Origin: Adiantum capillus-veneris
Lineage: Eukaryota > Streptophyta > Polypodiopsida > Polypodiales > Pteridaceae
Direction: 5' to 3'
Length of the DNA stretch: 64,000 nucleotides
Assembly: GCA_014529385.2 (NCBI GenBank)
Contig: CM043962.1
Coordinates: 51,121,405-51,185,404 of the forward strand
Below, in pieces: positions 57,694 to 64,000 of the stretch. Position 1 is the first letter of the stretch. Each line of letters opens with the position of its first letter. The notes below the pieces were generated by a model that saw only the letters and a list, made by a program, of their open reading frames with translations, did no database searches and was not told where the DNA came from. A program made the translations under genes and the position numbers.

Positions 57694-58578
57694 TGTCGAC
57701 GACGACGAGGACGGCGACGAGACGGACTGAAATCTGAAAACGCTAAGGGTTGAAATCTGCAAATCTTGTATCTGCTGAATTCTGTCTCTATGTCGGTGAC
57801 GACGACGACGATGACGATGGGCAGAAAACACAGATGCTGAAATCTGCGAATAGCGGGCTGAATGTGCAAACTTTGGCTGATCTAATCGTGCGGCGAGGTT
57901 CTGCTGCAGGAAGGTGAGATCTGTAAGGTTCGGGGGCTGCGGTGCAGAGTCTATATGCTGAAAATTGAAAAGGCTGATATGGAAAATGGTTATGACGCAG
58001 GGAATCTGCAAAACGCTAGGCTGAAATGATGGTCCAAAAACGCTAGGGCTAAATCTGTATCTGTTGTAGAAAACGCTATGGCATCTGCAAACGCCACGCT
58101 AATCTGCAAGTGGCAAAAACACGGGGTTGATCTGCACTTGGTGAAAAACGCTGGCTGGTCTTGGTAGCTTGAAAACGCTAGGTCTTCTTGTTGGTCTTGC
58201 TAAGAAGGTGCACTTCAACTGTGGTCTCGTGCCTCTTCTGCTAGAAATTGCTAGCGCTAGGTTTTCTTATATATTGGCTTGGCTAAATTGCCTTACCCAG
58301 TTTCTCAACAAAGTCACTTATTAATAACAAGTGAAAAATGGCTAAAACAAGGAAAATAGGTTTTCTGCACTGTAAAATGCTTCTAATGAATCTGATGGTA
58401 CTGCTGATGATCATGCTATGTGCAACTAGAGGATATGCATCTACTCTAAGTGCCTAGACATGCACGGTCTGCGAACAGACTCACAAAAGTGCCAGAACAC
58501 TTTCTAAGCTAAGTTAACTGAACGCTTGTCATGAAGTAGCTTGTCCACATACACATAGGGTTAGATGTGCACGTGACA
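57694..58578 (-). repeat. LTR, left arm of an inverted LTR pair
   Basis: On the minus strand it begins TGTCACGTGC at 58578, directly after the purine tract AAAAAGGAGGGGA, and ends GTCGTCGACA at 57694. The reverse complement matches 60330-61948 over nearly its whole length. It carries repeated AAAACGCTAG words and a GACGACGA-rich end. It acts as 3' LTR of the element whose body lies to the right. Confidence 0.75.
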
Positions 58579-58591
58579 TCCCCTCCTTTTT
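58579..58591 (-). other. Polypurine tract of the left-arm LTR
   Basis: AAAAAGGAGGGGA on the minus strand immediately before TGTCACGTGC. Confidence 0.75.
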
Positions 58592-59159
58592 AAAGTAAGG
58601 TACTGGTACCGAACTGTATGGCGTCGAGGGAGATCACCAACAGCGTGTGGAATCCTGGAAAGGACTCTTCGCCGACCCACTCTGATGCGTGGGTCATGCA
58701 ATACTTGAACTTCATAAAGGTCTGCAATGCTTGCTTCTTTGGGCCGCACCAAAAGCGACACAAAGTCATCCTGGCTCCTTCAATGCTTCAACTTCGTCTA
58801 TAGTAATGCGTCTACCTTCTTCAAAAATCTCCAAGGACGAAAATTCTTGAAACCACTTCCAACAGAAAAACATGAACATACCCATTTCATGTAAAGTGAC
58901 TGGAAAAATTCTAGTCTTTCGAAAAAACTGTGCATGCAATGCAGATGAACAAAGTGACGGAGTGCCAAACCGTTTATCAAACACACGCAAACAATGGGGT
59001 CGAATCTTGACTTTCTGATCTAAATCAGTCAACTGTGGCAAATCATAATGGAAATGCCGATGCTTGATGCTCAATCCTTCCTGTGCTCTCTCTGACACTG
59101 TGTCATGCCAAGGAAGAGACATGGAATGTAAATTCCTTGATTGCAAACATTTCATCTTT

Positions 59160-59996
59160 TCATGAGTAATCCGTATACATCCGTGCTGTGAGTGAATCGT
59201 GTTCAACGTACAATATGTCATGCTTATGAAAAGGGATCACGTAAAGACGGTGACTAAAATACAGGAAACCATCACAAATAAAACACTCGAACAATGCGTG
59301 CTGACTAATCATGCGCACACATAATACTTCTTGTGGGGGTTCTTGGGACCTCGACTCGAGAGCCAAGATCGGTTCTTCGTGATTGATCGAATCTACAATG
59401 AGGTTAGCTTCTCTAGACAAAGTATCAACTAAACCATCATCCTTGTGAACAATCACATCTTTATCCTGCAATTTATCATGCTTATCATTATCATGCAATT
59501 CATCATGCTTATCCTGATCATGCAATTCATCATGCTCGTGAATAATCACATCTTGATCATACAAATCATGTGTGTGGTGCTTTGGAGAATACAAGACTGA
59601 GAGAGTCTCCTTCTCGTGATTCTTTTTAATCTTCGTCTGCACATTAGGAAATAGTAGGACCAACTCTTGCATGTGTTGGTCTCTCTGCGCTTCACGCTCT
59701 AACCGTCTTTCTTTGCGCTCGCAATTCAATTTGGCTTTTCTTTCTTCGTGCTCACGCTCTATGGCTGCCATTCTTTCTTTGTGTTCACGATCCAAGATGG
59801 CGTGTCTTTCTTCGTGTTGTCTCATCATGTCCATCATCGTCTTGACGAAAGCCTTCAAAGGATTTGGTGCAATCCTTGGCATAGATGAGGAAGGGGGAGG
59901 GTCGGAAAAACCTCTTGGTGGGAAAAATTCTTCTTCGCCACTTCCATGCTCATCACCTCCATGTGAAGTATCCATTCCACTTCGGGTGATGACCAT
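59160..59996 (-). CDS. gag: Gag-like coiled-coil protein with HDEL-type repeats
   Basis: 278 uninterrupted codons starting MVITRSGMDTSHGGDEHGSG, an opening like that of plant gypsy gag proteins (M-V-x-x-R-S-G). After a proline-rich stretch, residues of about 45-120 form a highly charged helix built on repeated REHEER/REHKER units, a likely coiled coil. A histidine/aspartate repeat follows (HDELHDQDK, HDELHDNDK, HDKLQDKD; near 59545-59465). The C-terminal ~80 residues look globular. No zinc knuckle, protease or RT follows before the LTR at 58578, so this resembles the gag-only, non-autonomous LTR elements known in plants. It is one of the few unbroken frames here. An unrelated host gene cannot be excluded. 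Confidence 0.6.
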   Translation of the reverse strand: MVITRSGMDTSHGGDEHGSGEEEFFPPRGFSDPPPSSSMPRIAPNPLKAFVKTMMDMMRQHEERHAILDREHKERMAAIEREHEERKAKLNCERKERRLEREAQRDQHMQELVLLFPNVQTKIKKNHEKETLSVLYSPKHHTHDLYDQDVIIHEHDELHDQDKHDELHDNDKHDKLQDKDVIVHKDDGLVDTLSREANLIVDSINHEEPILALESRSQEPPQEVLCVRMISQHALFECFICDGFLYFSHRLYVIPFHKHDILYVEHDSLTARMYTDYS

Positions 59997-60329
59997 ACAC
60001 TGAAGTCTTGGGTTCTTAAGTTCACGAGGAACTTGGGTTCTTGTGGTTCTTGGTTTTTGAGATTCTTGAGGGTCGTGAGTCTTGGGATTCTTGAGGTTCT
60101 TGAGTCTTGAGGTTCTTCTTTAGCTTGCAATCTGTGTTAGAGAAGGATCTTCTCTTACCTCAGCTCTTCTCTTTCCTGCGGGCGCACCCCTTAGCGGCCT
60201 TGCGCTCACACCGAGGTTGCTTTTTCCCACCTCACATCGATTGGCCGGCCGCTAAGTGCACGGTCCGCTCTCAATGAGTGAAAAGAGAAACAAGGGGAGG
60301 CTGGACAAGCCCTTCTTTCTTGTGTTTCC
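59997..60329 (-). other. Leader of the gag-like gene with TTCTTGAG-type repeats
   Basis: Between 60003 and 60115 the plus strand repeats TTCTTGAGG/TCTTGGG words. The rest, to 60329, is GC-richer and without genes. Confidence 0.5.
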
Positions 60330-61948
60330 TGTCACTCTGTAACAGACTTTGACACTCCAAGTCAAGAATCAATCACGACAGCACCAAATAACTACTTTAA
60401 ATAGTTCACAGTTCACAATATATTTGCACTGGCCCGGCGGAGTTCCGTGCCTAGAGATATTGGCCCCAAAGACTGGCGCCCCTTTCGGTATTTCTTTTTG
60501 TATTAATCAGTGTTTAGAGTACAAGAGTGGTTCGGGTCTCACTGTCAGACTCTGCGTCCAGATGCTCTGCAGAGTGGGAGCCCAAACCACTTATTTAATT
60601 TTTACAAGGGATGCCAAAAGCAGAGCCCCAAAAGCTTAAAAATAAAGCAAAACTCTTCTCTCTCAAAAGCTCTCTGTAAAGCTTTAATAAAAATAAAGCA
60701 AAGTCTCTCTTTCTCTTCTCAAATTACGTAAAAAAAGCTTGATCGCTTGTTGCCGTAGAATGCGCTGCAAAAAGCGGGTTCACCCGTACGATGCCACGTC
60801 ATCATCCGGGATTCAACCTGTTGCCCTTTTAGGGTTAGGGTTTCCAGAATCAGGGTTTTCAACAGCAGTCAGGGTTAGGGTTTCCCGCATGCTCTCGGGC
60901 AAACACGTCATCACTTTGTGACACTCTTCAAAAACAGGATTAGGAATCGACCGTGCATGCCCAGTCACTTAGTGTAGATGCATATCCAAAGAATTTTTTG
61001 ACATGTGACCGAATTTTTCTCAAGGAAAGAACCACATAATTTTTTTTGCTTGTTGCGGTCATCACTTTGTGAGTCTATTTGTAGACCGTGCATGCCCAGT
61101 CACTTAGTGTAGATGCATATCCTCTGGTTGCACAGAGCATGATCATCAATATTCCCATCAGAATCCATTAGAATCAGTTAGGGGATTTTTCCAGTGCATT
61201 TAGCCTGTTTTTCCTATTTTTGACATTTTTCACTTATTATTTTTAAGTGACTTCCCAACAAAAGTAGGTAGGGAAATTTTGCTAAGTTTGTATATAAGCA
61301 AACCTAAGTTAGCACTAAATGGCAGAACAGGCAGCAGGAGCACATGCTCAACAGGCACCTTCTCAACAAAACCCCAGCAGAACCCAAGGACTCTAGCGTT
61401 TTTGCTCCTCAGCAGCTTGGCTAGCGTTTTTGGACCAGACACCGCAGATCGGCCAGCGTTTTGCCCTTGCAGATCCCTGGCGACAAGACCCCAGCAGATC
61501 AGCCTAGCGTTTTTGCATTTGCAAAACCGCGGCGACAGAAACACCATTTTCAGCCCTAGCGTTTTTGCATCTGCCAGCAACCTCAGCGTTTTGCAGATCT
61601 ATCGCGATAGAATCAGCCCTAGGACTAGCATTTTCAGTTTTCAGCTGTTAGACTTCGCAGATCAAGTCTCGAACCTCGCAGATCTCACCTTCCCACAGCA
61701 GTTCCTCGCCGCACGGTCAGTTTCCGCAAGGTTTACAGTTTCAGCCCGGAAAACGCAGATTTCAGCATCTGCGTTTTCAGCGCGTCGTCGTTGCATCGTC
61801 GTCATTGCCGTCGTCATCGACATAGAGTCAGAATTCAGCAGATAGAAGATTTGCAGATTTCAGCCCATAGCGTTTTTGGACAGCCGTAGAAAGATTGCAG
61901 ATTTCAGCCCTTAGGTCGACTTCGTCATCACCGTCGTCATCGTCGACA
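60330..61948 (+). repeat. LTR, right arm of the inverted pair, with solo LTR inside
   Basis: Begins TGTCACTC at 60330 and ends CGTCGACA at 61948. It is interrupted after eight bases by the solo LTR at 60338-60923. Without that insertion it is about 1.03 kb. It is the inverted counterpart of 57694-58578 with matching termini and has an internal ~40-bp duplication (GACCGTGCATGCCCAGTCAC at 60948 and at about 61086). CTAGCGTTTTTG words recur. The long open frames across it are not genes. Confidence 0.72.
60338..60923 (-). repeat. Second solo LTR of the telo-box family
   Basis: TGTAACAG...TTTGTGACA, 586 bp, homologous to 56669-57170. CACTC lies before it (60333-60337) and at 60922-60926, consistent with a target duplication overlapping the terminal CA. 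TTAGGGTTT or TTAGGGTTAGGG occurs near 60830 and 60875. Strand assumed equal to the first copy. Confidence 0.78.
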
Positions 61949-62797
61949 TAGCCTAGACTTGCATCAGTCACTTGCATTCATTTGTACCAGATTGTGCAAT
62001 CAATAAGTAGACCACTCTCGCCGACGAGAGTGGGGCCTTCGGAGGAGGGTTTTACAAAGTCTCTGGTGTCGTATCTCTCTTCTCTCTCTATCTCTCAGTC
62101 TCATACACTTGCATGCACAGTGTCCATTCACTTTGTTGTGATCATAGCACTTTCCATTAAGAACGGAAGGCTCTCCCTTCCCAAAGAACTAAAAGGAATC
62201 TTGAGCACAGTTTGGAGCACTCATCTTGAGCAAAGCGCAAACAATCATTCCGCTGCACCTAACAAATTGCCAAGAAGCTTCAGCCTCTAACTCTTTGCTT
62301 GGAAAGAGATGCTGGCCATCGCTTTCATGCCCTGCATATTATATTGCTCCACAAGACCTCTTATGCATTAGCGTTTCAAATCACTGGATCTCTGTGCATT
62401 GCCAACAACATTTCAAAACGCTCTTAAAAACTGCCACGCTGGAGGGGTCACCTGTTGGCGTCTCAGAATGCTCTACAGAAGAGAGGGCGTAATGCCCCTA
62501 TTACCCGCCAACATTTCAGAATGCCTATGATTCCTCTGCTCTACTTCCTTTTGCTATAAAACGCTGCAATAGGGATAGCTTGCCAATTTTTTGCCTTGCG
62601 TTTTAAAACACCATTACACACAGCTCCAGATGCTTTGCTGTGCTTGCGTTTTTGAATGCCGTTGCACACAAGGTTTTTCTCCTCGCCGCTTCTTCTTCCC
62701 TCGCCTGTTGATATGCGACCAAACATGCTGCAAGGCCTCTTCGAATCCTCTTCTCCTCTAGGCCACCTTGCTCGCTCAAGGTCATGGAGCACACTCA
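61949..62797. other. Leader or body remnant left of the 62810 LTR, no gene
   Basis: No coding similarity. Words such as AAAACGCT and GCGTTTT recur between 62360 and 62655. Confidence 0.4.
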
Positions 62798-62809
62798 ACT
62801 CTGATACCA
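62798..62809 (-). other. Primer-binding site, minus strand
   Basis: TGGTATCAGAGT on the minus strand adjoining an LTR end at 62810; initiator tRNA-Met type. Confidence 0.78.
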
Positions 62810-63288
62810 TGTCAAAGACGACGATGCGAAAGCGTAGAGACCAAGGGGAGAAAAAACGAGAGAGAGAGAAAGAGAGAGATACTACTGAACAAACCAACCT
62901 TGGCAATGAAATGATGATAATACAATGGGGACTGAGGGTTGCTTATATAGCAACCTTAGTAAATTGCCCTACTTAGACTTTGACAAATAAGTAAAATAAA
63001 GAACTAAAAGCCAAACTAAATAATGGGATCACATTGGGCAGTTCACTTGAGATGCCAAAACTCTATCACTAGGAAGTGTTCTGGCACCCTTGTGAGCGTG
63101 CATGCAGGGCTTGCATGCTTACACAATTTAGAGTTGTTCCAAACTCTATAATTGCACATGACCACAACTAGTGTTCGCTAGGTGTAGTGTCACGAGCAGG
63201 CACCACGTGCCAACGGAAAAGAACAGATTGGACAGACTTTTAGCACTTCAACAACAACCGAACTTAAAGAGAAAGAGCACACGTGACA
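62810..63288 (-). repeat. 5' LTR of a minus-strand element
   Basis: On the minus strand it starts TGTCACGTGTGC and ends GTCTTTGACA next to the primer site (479 bp). The same TGTCACGTG start as the left-arm LTR suggests a related family. A fragment of it lies at 56466-56583. Confidence 0.68.
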
Positions 63289-63660
63289 CGGGAGTGGCGG
63301 AATTCCACCCCAGAGAGTACTGGCCCCAAACCTTGGCACCCCTTTTGGTATTTTTTTATATTACTTGAACTCAGTACAATGCCTGTACTCGCGCTCTACA
63401 CCTTTACCCGGAAGAGTGCTAGAGAATGAGCCCTCTACACATATTTAAAGGCCCTTGGCCTTGAAAAGCAGTTACATGAAAAGGAGTCAAACTCAAAATC
63501 ATATGGCCCCAAAAGCACTAGCGCCCAAAAGCTGCCAGTGTGTTTTGTGGAAATCCGTATAGGTGCCATGTCACCACCAACGAGAAACGCGAAATTTCGT
63601 ATATACTGCCACGGCAGCATGCCACCGCAGATTGCGAAAATCTGTACAGGCTGCTGCCAC
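63289..63660. repeat. Third, diverged copy of the telo-box solo-LTR family
   Basis: Shares GGCGGAxTTCC, TACTGGCCCCAAA, GGTATTTxTTT and GCCCCAAAAGC landmarks, in order, with 56760-56970 and 60430-60635. Its 5' part merges with the LTR at 62810-63288. Confidence 0.5.
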
Positions 63661-63664
63661 ATCA

Positions 63665-64000
63665 TCAGGTTGGTTGTAATCCTTTGGTTGACTCAAAAGG
63701 AGTCACATTGTCATAAACAGGTGCCCGCAAAAGTGGTGCTCTAGGATTGACCATTCTAGCACTCGCATCACCTGTTTTACCTGTCATATTTGCATTTTGG
63801 GCATATGGTTGCGAAAAACCAGCCGTACAAAATTGTGTTCCAGGCACTCGAAATTGGCCATAGGCATCGTGAGAACCTGGTTGAACACCCATGTTCCCGT
63901 ACATAGGGTTACCCATGCCTGTTTGCATTGTCCCGAACACATTCCCTAGCATATAACGTGTGGAAGGTTTAGCCATAGCTTGAAACACTGAACCACCTCC
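63665..64000 (-). CDS. Partial reading frame, Gly/Met/Gln-rich, runs off the window
   Basis: Open on the minus strand from the window edge to a stop at 63665 (about 111 codons, with no start needed inside). The composition is rich in Gly, Met, Asn, Gln and Pro (YMLGNVFGTMQTGMGNPMYG) and the end reads NVTPFESTKGLQPT. I do not recognise it. It lies beside an LTR-like sequence, so a retroelement origin is possible. Confidence 0.35.
   Translation of the reverse strand, partial: GGGSVFQAMAKPSTRYMLGNVFGTMQTGMGNPMYGNMGVQPGSHDAYGQFRVPGTQFCTAGFSQPYAQNANMTGKTGDASARMVNPRAPLLRAPVYDNVTPFESTKGLQPT

Noticed and set aside
61279-61845. 188-codon open frame on the plus strand
   Set aside because: It lies wholly inside an LTR copy, has no family resemblance, and the inverted copy at 57694-58578 does not preserve it.

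Overview
The window looks like gene-poor nuclear DNA of a land plant with a large, repeat-rich genome. The evidence is plant-type Ty1/copia and Ty3/gypsy elements (one gypsy element has the extra RNase H typical of the plant Tat lineage), plant PLS-type PPR repeats, a MAP65-like exon remnant, a plant GNAT-like exon and plant telo-box motifs. The wording of the PPR repeats recalls ferns, but that is an inference. I see no bacterial, organellar or rRNA sequence.

Layout. (1) 1-2730, minus strand: a decayed coding region of unknown, probably retroelement, origin. (2) 2760-3473 and 17321-18760: two halves of one diverged tandem array with a period of about 285 bp. Each unit keeps a 24-bp palindrome while the rest has drifted. 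(3) 3474-17316: a Tat-like gypsy element inserted exactly in the centre of one palindrome. A complete copia element (4189-9395) is nested in its 5' LTR. (4) 18.8-27.7 kb: AT-rich DNA with an LTR end (to 20021), a three-unit tandem repeat near 21.6-21.9 kb and two long (GT)n tracts. (5) 27.7-32.6 kb: gypsy remnants, including a chromodomain-type element whose 3' LTR is cut by a copia LTR. (6) 32.6-43.4 kb: two related, minus-strand, decayed copia elements head to tail with no LTR between them. (7) 43.4-56.1 kb: the only stretch with host-gene traces (PPR pseudogene, MAP65-like fragment, possible NHL/LEA_2 remnant, GNAT exon), rich in compound microsatellites, with a tRNA-derived SINE and LTR/PBS remnants. 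(8) 56.4-64.0 kb: a dense patch of LTRs. It holds two solo LTRs with telo-box motifs, two long LTRs in inverted orientation flanking a gag-like coiled-coil gene, another LTR with its primer site, and a partial reading frame at the edge.

Function. Almost every coding region is broken by stops, frameshifts or deletions, so no working gene set is expected. The GNAT exon at 55667-55912 is the best candidate for a functional host gene, but its downstream exon was not found. The most unusual structure is the palindrome held in a strict 285-bp register. LTR comparisons were counted by hand: both nested elements show about 5% divergence between their own LTRs, so the copia probably arrived soon after the gypsy element.
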